Shown: positions 45,701 through 53,665 of the stretch, in pieces
How positions within the stretch are numbered: the stretch's first letter is position 1
Layout of the letters: every line of letters starts with the position of its first letter
Source: Bacteroidales bacterium
GTDB taxonomy: Bacteria > Bacteroidota > Bacteroidia > Bacteroidales > Muribaculaceae
Length of the DNA: 64,000 nt
Direction of reading: 5' to 3'
Assembly (NCBI GenBank): GCA_004557385.1
Contig: SFEA01000003.1
Location: 62,001-126,000 of the forward strand
Program-made: the position numbers and the translations under genes
Notes under the pieces: generated by a model
What the model was told of the DNA's origin: nothing
The model's input: only the letters and a program-made list of their open reading frames with translations
Database searches by the model: none

Positions 45701-47243
45701 GCGCAAAGTGCTGACGGAAATAGCTGAACAAGTTTTGAGGCTTATCGCTCATCACAGCCAGCGGAGTGTCGTTACCCATCGAGTTGACCGGTTCCTTAGC
45801 TTCCTCAACCATAGGAGTGATAATCTTTTCAATCTCCTCGCGGCTATAGTTGAATGCCTTCAACAGTTGCGGATATTTCTCGACGCTGTTCACAACCTTT
45901 TTGCCGCTATTAATCTTATCCAGAATTATGCGGTTCTTGGCAAGCCAATCGCGATAAGGGAATTCACTTGCGAGTTGCTCTTTAAGCTGCTTGTCGTCGT
46001 AAATCACACCGGCTTCCATGTCCACCATAAGCATTTTGCCAGGTTGCAATCTGCCCTTTTTCTTTACTTCCGAAGCATTGAATGGCAGCACACCCATCTC
46101 CGATGCAACAACAATGGTATCGTTGTTTGTAATGAGATAGCGTGCCGGACGCAATCCGTTTCGGTCGAGCATACCACCGGCATATCTGCCATCGCTGAAC
46201 AGCAATGTGGCAGGTCCGTCCCATGCCTCCATGAGAATGCTATGATATTCGTAGAATGCCTTCAGTTCGGGAGAAATCGGGTTTTTGTCGTTATATGATT
46301 CCGGCACAAGCATAGCCAAAGCATGTGGCAAACTCATACCCGCCATGACAAAATACTCCAACACATTGTCAAGCGAAGCACTGTCGCTCATTCCGGCTTG
46401 CACAATAGGTGTTACAGCCGAAGCATCGAATCCTTTGGGATGCAACATACATTCGCGAGCATGCATCCACATTCGGTTGCCACGGATAGTGTTTATCTCG
46501 CCATTGTGACCTAACATTCTGAAAGGCTGAGCCAAACTCCATGTAGGGAATGTGTTGGTGCTGAAACGCGAATGCACCAATGCCATGCCCGAAGTGAAGT
46601 ACGGGCTCATCAAGTCGGGGTAGTAATATCTCAACTGCAACGAACTGAGCATACCCTTATAAATAATCACCCTCGACGACAGCGAAACGATGTAAAACTC
46701 GTCTTTTCCTGCAACATTCATTGCTGCAATTTTTTTCTCTGCCCTTTTGCGCAAAACATACAATTTTGGGTCAATCGGCTCTGTTGTCTTGAGGTCGGCA
46801 ATAAATATCTGCTTGATTGATGGTTCTGCAGCTTTTGCCACCGGACCCAATTGCTCGTTATTTGTAGGCACATCCCTCACAGGAAGCATCGACAAACCTA
46901 AATCGGTTGCCTCACTTTCAATGATGTCAAGAAATGCCTGTTGCGATTCCTCATTCTTTGGCAAGAACACAAGTCCACTACCATATCTACCCTTCTCGGG
47001 TACTGCTATGCCCTGCAAAAGAATAAACTCGTGAGGAATTTGCACCATAATTCCCGCACCGTCGCCAGTCTTTGGGTCAGCGCCCTCTGCGCCACGATGC
47101 ACCATATTCTCTAAAACCTGAAGCCCTTGTTCAACAAGCTGATGCGACTTTATCCCATGTATATTGGCAAGAAGTCCTACACCGCAAGCATCTTTTTCGA
47201 ACGAAGGGTCATATAATCCTTGTTTCTTTGGTAGCATATTCAT
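42741..47243 (-). CDS. gltB: Glutamate synthase large subunit
   Basis: GltB makes two glutamates from glutamine and 2-oxoglutarate. The 1500 residues are full length. The N-terminal glutaminase begins after a propeptide at the Cys of DACGVGLLANIHG (about residue 21). The central and FMN-binding synthase domains include GEGGEDSERFKPREDGESSRS-like segment GARSNTGEGGEDSERF and PGEGGQLPGFKV, with FMN region ISGAEGGTGASPASS. The 3Fe-4S Cys set is in LMRKCQKNTCPVGVATQ. The C-terminal beta-helix (GGX repeats) has GDANDYVGKGLSGGKIIIV. A hairpin lies 13 bases upstream of the ATG. Confidence 0.97.
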   Translation of the reverse strand: MNMLPKKQGLYDPSFEKDACGVGLLANIHGIKSHQLVEQGLQVLENMVHRGAEGADPKTGDGAGIMVQIPHEFILLQGIAVPEKGRYGSGLVFLPKNEESQQAFLDIIESEATDLGLSMLPVRDVPTNNEQLGPVAKAAEPSIKQIFIADLKTTEPIDPKLYVLRKRAEKKIAAMNVAGKDEFYIVSLSSRVIIYKGMLSSLQLRYYYPDLMSPYFTSGMALVHSRFSTNTFPTWSLAQPFRMLGHNGEINTIRGNRMWMHARECMLHPKGFDASAVTPIVQAGMSDSASLDNVLEYFVMAGMSLPHALAMLVPESYNDKNPISPELKAFYEYHSILMEAWDGPATLLFSDGRYAGGMLDRNGLRPARYLITNNDTIVVASEMGVLPFNASEVKKKGRLQPGKMLMVDMEAGVIYDDKQLKEQLASEFPYRDWLAKNRIILDKINSGKKVVNSVEKYPQLLKAFNYSREEIEKIITPMVEEAKEPVNSMGNDTPLAVMSDKPQNLFSYFRQHFAQVTNPPIDPLRESLVMSLDSYIGAIKLNLLEPTPDLCKMVELKRPILTNNELDILCNLRYKGFNTRKVQMTFDVNDGVDGLKKGIELLCAEAEKAVDEGCNYIVLTDRGVDANHAPIPSLLATSAVHHHLIERQKRLQTALVVETADAREVMHFALLSGYGASAINPYLAFAVIDEMVNKHSIQLDFNTAVNNYIKAVDKGLLKIMSKMGISTITSYKGAQLFEAVGISSEMINDYFGATVSKIGGVNVEELAKEILCIHGEAFDDYFDTEAPLQHFGQYAFRKDGETHAWNPDTIATLQIATRLGSYKKFKEYTSAVDNKEKPIFIRDFFDFKKGNAISIDEVEPIESIMKRFVTGAMSFGAISTEAHEALAIAMNRIGARSNTGEGGEDSERFKPREDGESSRSAIKQVASGRFGVTTEYLVNADEIQIKIAQGAKPGEGGQLPGFKVDKVIAKTRHSIPGISLISPPPHHDIYSIEDLAQLIFDLKNVNPTAKISVKLVAESGVGTIAAGVAKAKADLITISGAEGGTGASPASSIRYAGLPSEIGLAETQQTLVLNNLRGQIKLQVDGQLKTGRDVVIMAMLGAEEFGFATSALIVLGCVLMRKCQKNTCPVGVATQNAELRKRFTGKADYLVNFFTFLATEIREYLAEIGVKHFDEIVGRSDLLEVKKDMQVSKTKHLDFSKILYRPVYAPETAIINVTEQHHEIEKVLDREIINRSYPAISSKMPVELYFGIKNTDRAVGAMLSGAIAKKYGNDGLSDDTINATFSGSAGQSFGAFLAHGVTFRLEGDANDYVGKGLSGGKIIIVPPVGSAFKAEENIIAGNTILYGATSGEIYINGRVGERFCVRNSGATAVVEGAGDHCCEYMTGGRTVVLGSTGRNFAAGMSGGIAYVWNPNGDFDYYCNMEMVELSLIEETADSRELYRLISNHFKYTRSALAGKMLDNWNEYVDQFIKVTPFEYKKVLIDEKMQKLQQKLVSNLE

Positions 47244-47256
47244 TTGAATATAAAAC

Positions 47257-47314
47257 AGGTTGCAGCAATCGGGTTAATTCGACCACCGCAAAGGGCAACT
47301 CAATGCTGCAACCT
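47257..47314 (-). promoter_or_regulatory. Long-loop hairpin directly upstream of gltB
   Basis: On the minus strand an 11-bp perfect stem (47304-47314 with 47257-47267) encloses a 36-base loop. It ends 13 bases before the gltB ATG at 47243 and is followed by GTTTTATATT. It lies in the glnN-gltB gap and could be a terminator with partial read-through, an attenuator or a block to initiation. No leader peptide is visible. Confidence 0.6.
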
Positions 47315-47391
47315 ATTCTGTTAATCTCTATTGAAGAAAATATTGTTTCCTGTAATAGAAAAAACTAATTAAAACTATCTCGTTAAATATT

Positions 47392-49581
47392 TTATCGGAT
47401 GAAGAGCAGTTCGCGATACTTTGGCAACGGCCAGATTTCATCGTCAACCATAAGCTCCAACTTGTCGATGTGATATCTAATCTCATCAAACAAGGGGAAC
47501 ACATTGTCGTGATATGCAATTGCCTTTTCACGCTCCGTTTCAATCTTATTGGCAACCTTGCGAGCATCAACCATCTCGTTCACCTTATCTTTGATGAACA
47601 GCATGTGCTCTTCCATCTTCTTTATTTGTTCAAGGTCGCGTTTTGCAATCAGCTCGCCGTCTTCCTTAGGGAACAGGTTCTTAATCTTGAACACATTGTC
47701 GAGCAGAACCGATTGGTAGCGAGTGGCTACCGGAATAACATGGTTGAGCGCCAAGTCGCCAAGTACACGAGCCTCAATCTGCACTTTCTTGGTATAAGTT
47801 TCCCACTTAACCTCGTTGCGTGCCTCAAGTTCTACTTTGGTGAACACATTGGTGTTTTCAAACATTTTCACCGCCTTGTCATCAAGATAAGCATCGAAAA
47901 TCAGCGGCACCGATGTCTCGCAATCAAGACCACGCTTTGCAGCCTCTTCTTTCCACTCGTCGCTGTAACCGTTACCATCGAAATGGATAGGTTTCGACAT
48001 CTTAATCAATTCTCTCACCTCAGTGATGATGGCATGCTCAAGGTCTTGACCTGCAGCAAGTTTAGCATCAACATTTTTCTTAAACAGCGTCAATTGCTCT
48101 GCCACAGCAGCATTAATTGCAATCATTGCCGAAGCGCAATTTGCCGAACTTCCCACAGCACGGAATTCAAAACGGTTGCCGGTGAACGCAAATGGCGATG
48201 TGCGATTGCGGTCGGTGTTGTCAACCATGATTTCAGGAATCTGCGATAGATTCATGCTGTAACGCTCCTTGCCTTCAACGCTGATGGCAACGTCTTCGTC
48301 GCTATCTTCGATTGCCGAAAGAATGTTGCTCAACTGAGTGCCAAGGAACATCGAAATGATTGCTGGCGGTGCTTCGTTTGCGCCAAGGCGGTGGGCATTT
48401 GTTGCCGACGAAATAGACGCCTTGATAAGCCCGTTATATTTATAGATTGCAGCCATTACGTTTGCAACGAATGTAACGAACTGCAAATTCTGCTTTGGAG
48501 TCTTACCTGGTGCAAACAACAGTACGCCAGTATCGGTGCCCAAGCTCCAGTTGTTGTGCTTACCCGAGCCGTTGATGCCGGCAAATGGCTTCTCGTGAAG
48601 CAATGCGCGGAAGTTGTGGCGGCGGGCAACGTCGTCGATGAGCGACATCAACAACAAGTTATGGTCGTTAGCCAAATTGGTTTCCTCAAAGATAGGAGCA
48701 AGCTCAAACTGATTTGGAGCAACCTCGTTGTGGCGAGTCTTGGCAGGAATACCAAGCTTGTGGCATTCGGTTTCTAACTCAAGCATGAAAGCATCAACTC
48801 GCGTTGGAATTGCGCCAAAATAGTGGTCTTCCAACTGCTGGTTCTTTGCACTTTCATGACCCATAAGCGTTCTGCCTGTAAGCATCAAGTCGGGACGAGC
48901 CGAATACAGCGCTTCATCAACAAGGAAATATTCCTGCTCCCAACCCAAATAGGAATGCACATGCTTCACATTAGGGTCGAAGTATTGGGCTACTGCAGTA
49001 CCAGCCTTGTCAACACTGTTCAATGCTCTCAGCAACGGAGTCTTATAGTCGAGCGACTCGCCAGTGTAAGCAATAAAGATTGTTGGAATACAAAGGGTAT
49101 TGTGTATGATGAACGCTGGCGACGAAATGTCCCATGCCGAATATCCTCTTGCCTCAAACGTGTTGCGAATGCCACCGTTAGGGAAGCTCGATGCATCTGG
49201 CTCCTGCTGCACAAGCAGCTTGCCTGTAAACTCTTCAACCACACCGCCTTTGCCATCATGCTCGATAAACGAGTCATGCTTTTCGGCTGTGCCATCAGTC
49301 AACGGATGAAACCAGTGTGTGTAATGCTTGGCGCCATTATCCAACGCCCATTGTTTCATACCGGCAGCCACGCTGTCAGCAATTTCTCGGCTAAGGGGCT
49401 CCTTATTGTCAATCGCCTTGGTCAGTGCCTCAAATGTCTTCTTCGGAAGATATTCAAACATTTTCTGACGGTTGAACACAGCCTTACCATAATACTCCGA
49501 AGATTTCTCCTTCGGGATTTCCACCTTTACCGGCTTTCGGTTAAAAGCCTCCTCAACTACTTTGAATCTTAATTGTGACAT
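47392..49581 (-). CDS. glnN: Glutamine synthetase type III
   Basis: This 729-residue enzyme joins ammonia to glutamate using ATP and is the long form (GSIII) typical of Bacteroidales. The N-terminal GSIII-specific part includes KKTFEALTKAIDNKEPL, AMKQWALDNGAKHYTHWFHPLT-type block (here MKQWALDNGAKHYTHWFHPL) and EPDASSFPNGGIRNTFEARGYSAWD. The catalytic part shows ELAPIFEETNLANDHN, the ATP loop HEKPFAGINGSGKHNNWSLG, and NRTSPFAFTGNRFEFRAVGSS. The C-terminal 120 residues are helical. With gltBD downstream on the same strand it forms the GS-GOGAT route for ammonium uptake. Confidence 0.97.
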   Translation of the reverse strand: MSQLRFKVVEEAFNRKPVKVEIPKEKSSEYYGKAVFNRQKMFEYLPKKTFEALTKAIDNKEPLSREIADSVAAGMKQWALDNGAKHYTHWFHPLTDGTAEKHDSFIEHDGKGGVVEEFTGKLLVQQEPDASSFPNGGIRNTFEARGYSAWDISSPAFIIHNTLCIPTIFIAYTGESLDYKTPLLRALNSVDKAGTAVAQYFDPNVKHVHSYLGWEQEYFLVDEALYSARPDLMLTGRTLMGHESAKNQQLEDHYFGAIPTRVDAFMLELETECHKLGIPAKTRHNEVAPNQFELAPIFEETNLANDHNLLLMSLIDDVARRHNFRALLHEKPFAGINGSGKHNNWSLGTDTGVLLFAPGKTPKQNLQFVTFVANVMAAIYKYNGLIKASISSATNAHRLGANEAPPAIISMFLGTQLSNILSAIEDSDEDVAISVEGKERYSMNLSQIPEIMVDNTDRNRTSPFAFTGNRFEFRAVGSSANCASAMIAINAAVAEQLTLFKKNVDAKLAAGQDLEHAIITEVRELIKMSKPIHFDGNGYSDEWKEEAAKRGLDCETSVPLIFDAYLDDKAVKMFENTNVFTKVELEARNEVKWETYTKKVQIEARVLGDLALNHVIPVATRYQSVLLDNVFKIKNLFPKEDGELIAKRDLEQIKKMEEHMLFIKDKVNEMVDARKVANKIETEREKAIAYHDNVFPLFDEIRYHIDKLELMVDDEIWPLPKYRELLFIR

Positions 49582-49643
49582 AATTTAAACCGTATAAAAT
49601 GTAAATAACTAATTTCTAATCACTTTTTTTGTTTTAGTTGCGC

Positions 49644-50486
49644 CTAAAAACGTCGTTCATATTCGCCTTCAAACACGGTTGCAGCCTCACCTGTCATGTA
49701 TACATGATTATTCTCAGCCCAATGTATTTGCAAGTCGCCACCCTTGAGGTGTACCGTGGCACGCCTATCGGTCAACCCGAGCCTCGACGTTGCCACAACC
49801 GATGCACAAGCGCCGGTGCCGCACGCCATCGTTTCGCCCGAACCGCGTTCGTATACTCGCATCTCTATTTCGTTGCGATTAATTATCCTCACAAATTCAA
49901 TATTAGCCTTACGCGGGAACAACTCATTATTCTGTATCTCCGGACCTATGCTGTCGATATCAAGGTCCGACACGCTGTCCATAATCACCACACCATGAGG
50001 ATTTCCGGTACCAACAGCTGTCAAATTCAACGTCCCTAATGATGTTGAAATAGGCATATCAATAACCTCACAGTTCGATTTCGTTGGAATATTTTCAGGA
50101 GCAAAACTCGGTTCACCCATGTCAACTTTCACTTCGCGCACTTTTTCATCAACCACTTTGGTGATTTCAAGCACCTTTATTCCAGCAAGAGTTTCAAGCG
50201 TGATTTTTCGTTTCGATGTCAAGCCTTTGTCGTAGACGTATTTTGCCACACAGCGCGATGCATTTCCACACATTTCACCTTCCGAGCCATCAGCATTAAA
50301 CATCCTCATCCAGAAATCAGCCTTATCCGACGGCATAATCAGCACTACACCATCCGACCCAACACCCTTGTGACGGTCGCTCATTTCATTTGACAATTCA
50401 GGCAAATTAGCAGGGCAAGAATCAATGGCATTAATATAGATATAATCATTGCCAGCACCATGCATCTTTGTAAACCTAATCATCAT
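49644..50486 (-). CDS. dapF: Diaminopimelate epimerase
   Basis: DapF converts LL- to meso-diaminopimelate for lysine and peptidoglycan. The 280 residues show the two catalytic Cys: one in GSEGEMCGNASRCVAKY (about residue 78) and one in GSGETMACGTGACASVVA (about residue 220). The start FTKMHGAGNDYIYINA is typical. Two ATG codons stand in tandem at 50486 and 50483. It is the first gene of the minus-strand nitrogen cluster, followed by glnN after 62 bases, and has its own promoter. Confidence 0.97.
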   Translation of the reverse strand: MMIRFTKMHGAGNDYIYINAIDSCPANLPELSNEMSDRHKGVGSDGVVLIMPSDKADFWMRMFNADGSEGEMCGNASRCVAKYVYDKGLTSKRKITLETLAGIKVLEITKVVDEKVREVKVDMGEPSFAPENIPTKSNCEVIDMPISTSLGTLNLTAVGTGNPHGVVIMDSVSDLDIDSIGPEIQNNELFPRKANIEFVRIINRNEIEMRVYERGSGETMACGTGACASVVATSRLGLTDRRATVHLKGGDLQIHWAENNHVYMTGEAATVFEGEYERRF

Positions 50487-50528
50487 CTTTTAACCTAAAA
50501 AATATACCTTACTATTAATTAACATTTG

Positions 50529-50560
50529 CAAAGGTATAATAAACGCTTCTACTATGCAAC
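50529..50560 (-). promoter_or_regulatory. Promoter of dapF (and the nitrogen cluster)
   Basis: On the minus strand GTTG (50557-50560) is followed by 20 bases and TACCTTTG (50529-50536). It lies about 43 bases before the dapF ATG and could drive dapF-glnN-gltB-gltD. Confidence 0.65.
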
Positions 50561-50723
50561 TTTTTCTGTCAAAAATTTCAAATTATTTTAATTTCGCTGC
50601 ATTTATTCTCGCACAAGTTCTGTTTTTTGCATCATTTTTATTCATATAATTCAATTTTAATTTCATTTTGCTATACTATCAAATGATTAACACATCATTG
50701 TTCTCTTTATGAAATATTTCTGC

Positions 50724-50731
50724 TAACTTTG
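50724..50731 (+). promoter_or_regulatory. -7 box adjacent to the alpha/beta hydrolase start
   Basis: TAACTTTG ends only 4 bases before the ATG at 50736, so transcription would begin at or next to the start codon. No well-spaced -33 TTTG is visible. Confidence 0.45.
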
Positions 50732-50735
50732 TGAC

Positions 50736-51677
50736 ATGAAAAAGGTTACAAAAATATTATTATCCGCAATTTGCCTTGTGGCAATTTCTCTGATATGTGC
50801 ATGCCAGTATTTTTTAAGCTATGCACTGTCGCCAAACCAGCGCTCCAACTTCAACGAGGAGAATGAGTACCAAATAATGAAAACCGATTATCCAAAAATC
50901 TCAAATTGGATTGACAGCATCCGCCCGCATTTGGCTGACACGTTCATTACAAACCACGAAAACATGAAACTGCATGCACGATATGCTGCGGCGCATGATG
51001 CCACCCCTCGCACAGCCATCATAATTCACGGCTACAAAATGAACAGCCTGTCGATGCTTCACATCGCCTATCTTTTCCATCACGACCTCAACTACAACAT
51101 ACTACTCCCCGACTTGCAAGCTCATGGACTAAGCGACGGCGACGAGATTCAAATGGGATGGAAAGACAAAGACGACATCAAGCAATGGATTGACGTTGCC
51201 AACAACGCCTTTGGCGGACACACCCAAATGGTAATCACCGGCATTTCGATGGGCGGAGCCACAACCATGATGACTTCCGGCGAAACACTTCCGCAATGCG
51301 TGAAATGCTTTGTAGAGGACTGCGGCTACACCTCGGTGTGGGACGAATTCTGCGGCGAGCTCAACAAGCAATTTCATCTTCCACCATTCCCACTAATGCA
51401 CGCAACAAACCTCTTGTGCGAAGCTGAATACGGATGGACATTCACCCAAGCTTCGGCAGTTGACCAAGTGACAAAATGCAGATTGCCAATGCTTTTCATC
51501 CATGGCGATGCCGACACTTATGTGCCTACACGCATGGTATACGAGCTATACAAAGCAAAAGCAGATCCCAAAGAGATTTACATCTCAAAAGGCTCTGCTC
51601 ATGCCAATTCCTATAAGGACCACCCTGACGAATACACCCGCCGGATGAAAAACTTTGTAAGCAAATACATCGACTAA
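50736..51677 (+). CDS. Alpha/beta hydrolase, membrane-anchored or lipoprotein
   Basis: This 313-residue hydrolase has an N-terminal hydrophobic segment (LLSAICLVAISLICACQYF) that could be a lipobox (CACQ) or an anchor, so it probably acts in the periplasm. The nucleophile elbow is VITGISMGGATTMM (Ser near residue 174). The acid is in FIHGDADTYVPTRM and the His in ISKGSAHANSYKDH. The oxyanion region is IIIHGYKMNSLSML. This matches the family of YqkD/BAAT-like serine hydrolases; the substrate is unknown. Its TAA stop overlaps the stop of the converging phosphoesterase gene (51674-51677). Confidence 0.85.
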   Translation: MKKVTKILLSAICLVAISLICACQYFLSYALSPNQRSNFNEENEYQIMKTDYPKISNWIDSIRPHLADTFITNHENMKLHARYAAAHDATPRTAIIIHGYKMNSLSMLHIAYLFHHDLNYNILLPDLQAHGLSDGDEIQMGWKDKDDIKQWIDVANNAFGGHTQMVITGISMGGATTMMTSGETLPQCVKCFVEDCGYTSVWDEFCGELNKQFHLPPFPLMHATNLLCEAEYGWTFTQASAVDQVTKCRLPMLFIHGDADTYVPTRMVYELYKAKADPKEIYISKGSAHANSYKDHPDEYTRRMKNFVSKYID

Positions 51678-53494
51678 TTGCCCACGCTCACACGCCAAAC
51701 CACACCTTCGATGAGCGAAGTGTAAACATCGCCATTGGCATCAACCTCCCATCCATTGAACTCGGAGTTGCCCATTTTATATTCCCATAGTTTAGTGTGC
51801 GATTTCGAATCGATAGCCACCATTATGCCTCTACGCGAACCAACATATATTATGCCATTGTTCTCAAGAACTATGCACGGAGCATGTTCATATCCAAGAC
51901 CGGTGTCAACCATCCACAACTCATTGTATTCAGTTCCTTCGGTGCTCACAGCCACGATTTCGCCGTCCATAGTCTTTGCATAAGCCACCTTTCCGTCTTG
52001 CGACACACCCAAGCTCTCGCGGAACTTATGGCTATTGTTTCGCCAAATTGTTTTTCCGTTTTTGCGGTCGACAGCAGTCATATAACGGTCAGGCGCCACA
52101 ATAATCACCTTGTCTTTCACCACTACCGGAACACAATTGCCCGGACCAAGCATATTAGCCGATTTGCCATTGTTCCATTGCCATCTCAGTTTGCCGTTTT
52201 TCTTGTTAACGCAACGCAAATAAGTGTCCCATGCTCCAAATATCACATCGTTGCCGTCGACCACCGGTGCTGCTTGACAATAATTCTTCAAGTCGGAGTA
52301 TTGCCACAAGCATTTTGAGCCATCACCTTTCCATGCCTCAAATGTCTTTCCTCCGCCCTGATAAAGCACGTCTGCCGAAACAACGCCATCTGCCACATAC
52401 GGGGCATCCGATGCGTGTTCGCGTAGCACCTTTCCGCTCGCCTTGTCAATCCACAGCAGACGTTTATCGGCAGTTGGCACAATCACGCAAGCGCCGTAAA
52501 CCGACGGGCGCGAAAACAAGCTTGCCCCAGTTTTATGTTCCCATACAACATTGCCGGCATTCTTGTTCACCGCTTTAACATAGCCAAGCGAATTGCCAAA
52601 ATAGACATTATCCTCATCCACACCCACACGAGTGAAAATCGAAGCGTTGTCGCGATAAACAAGTTCAACCTTCACATTGCTTGGCAACGGCTGCTGCACG
52701 TAATCGGGACGCAGATAATAGTTTATGGCAAAGGCAAACTTTTGCTTTGCCGGACTATTCAACACCTTATTATATACTTTAATAGAATCGTCGGTAACTT
52801 CCATGATAGCATAACCAAAGCCGTCTTTTGGCATCGACAATGCGCGGGTCATCACGCACTCAATCTTTCCATCTACAGCATACCTTTTCCACGAATGATA
52901 GTGACCGTTGACGTGAGCAATGGTAGCATACTTCTCAAGCACTGCAACATAATCTTTATAGTTGTCTAAATCGGCACTCAGTGGATAATGGCAAAAACTC
53001 ACAAACCGTTTTCCATCGGTCATGCGCTTTTTTAGATTTTGGTCGAGCCAAATCAGGTCCTCCTGCTTAACATGCCCGTCTCCCATCTTCATGTACGGAC
53101 CACAATTAACGCCTGCAACCACAAGGTCGCCAACCTCAAAAATAAACCTGTCGGCACCCCAGAGGTCAACAAACGTCTTGCAAGCGCTCTGACTCCAATT
53201 GTTCTCATGGTTGCCCGGAACTACATAAAAAGGCTTTGTGATGCAATCCAGCGAGCGCTTCAAGTTCGCGAGCTGCTCATCACTGCCCTCATTGGTCAAA
53301 TCGCCGTTCAGTATCACCACATCGGCATCGCTGCTATTAATCTCTGCCACCACATCCTTAATCTTTTCATCATTGAGGTTGCCCGGTGTAACATGTACGT
53401 CTGCAAGAATTGCAAATTTCACCGTCTTTGCATATCCCACAGTTGTAGTAAACGAAATGGCTATTGCCATCAAAAAATAAATGATTCTCTGCAT
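51674..53494 (-). CDS. Secreted metallophosphoesterase fused to a PQQ-like beta-propeller
   Basis: From ATG 53494 this is a 606-residue exported protein (signal IIYFLMAIAISFTTTVGYA). Residues about 25-215 are a calcineurin-like phosphoesterase with all metal-ligand motifs: ADVHVTPGN, VILNGDLTNEGSDEQ, VVPGNHENNW, SFCHYPLS and AHVNGHYHSW. Residues about 290-600 are a beta-propeller with repeats such as VNKNAGNVVWEHKTGASLF, VNKKNGKLRWQWNNGKS, VDRKNGKTIWRNNSH and IDSKSHTKLWEYKMG, the pattern of PQQ-binding-like repeats. It probably binds a ligand or carbohydrate and cleaves a phosphoester outside the cytoplasm. The substrate is unknown. Confidence 0.88.
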   Translation of the reverse strand: MQRIIYFLMAIAISFTTTVGYAKTVKFAILADVHVTPGNLNDEKIKDVVAEINSSDADVVILNGDLTNEGSDEQLANLKRSLDCITKPFYVVPGNHENNWSQSACKTFVDLWGADRFIFEVGDLVVAGVNCGPYMKMGDGHVKQEDLIWLDQNLKKRMTDGKRFVSFCHYPLSADLDNYKDYVAVLEKYATIAHVNGHYHSWKRYAVDGKIECVMTRALSMPKDGFGYAIMEVTDDSIKVYNKVLNSPAKQKFAFAINYYLRPDYVQQPLPSNVKVELVYRDNASIFTRVGVDEDNVYFGNSLGYVKAVNKNAGNVVWEHKTGASLFSRPSVYGACVIVPTADKRLLWIDKASGKVLREHASDAPYVADGVVSADVLYQGGGKTFEAWKGDGSKCLWQYSDLKNYCQAAPVVDGNDVIFGAWDTYLRCVNKKNGKLRWQWNNGKSANMLGPGNCVPVVVKDKVIIVAPDRYMTAVDRKNGKTIWRNNSHKFRESLGVSQDGKVAYAKTMDGEIVAVSTEGTEYNELWMVDTGLGYEHAPCIVLENNGIIYVGSRRGIMVAIDSKSHTKLWEYKMGNSEFNGWEVDANGDVYTSLIEGVVWRVSVGN

Positions 53495-53599
53495 AAACAA
53501 TCTAAATTATATTTTATTAACTCCGTAAATATACTGATATAATTTAAATGCGGCAAATTTTGACTACAGATTTATCATGCCCCACCACAAGAAAGCAGT

Positions 53600-53630
53600 G
53601 TTGTTTTTACACATAAATTTTGTAACTTTG
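53600..53630 (+). promoter_or_regulatory. Promoter of the ABC-F gene
   Basis: GTTG (53600-53603), 19 bases, then TAACTTTG (53623-53630), 35 bases before the ATG at 53666. This is a good Bacteroidota promoter. Confidence 0.75.
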
Positions 53631-53665
53631 CCCCGAAAAAATTATTTGCCATCATATTGCAGCGC

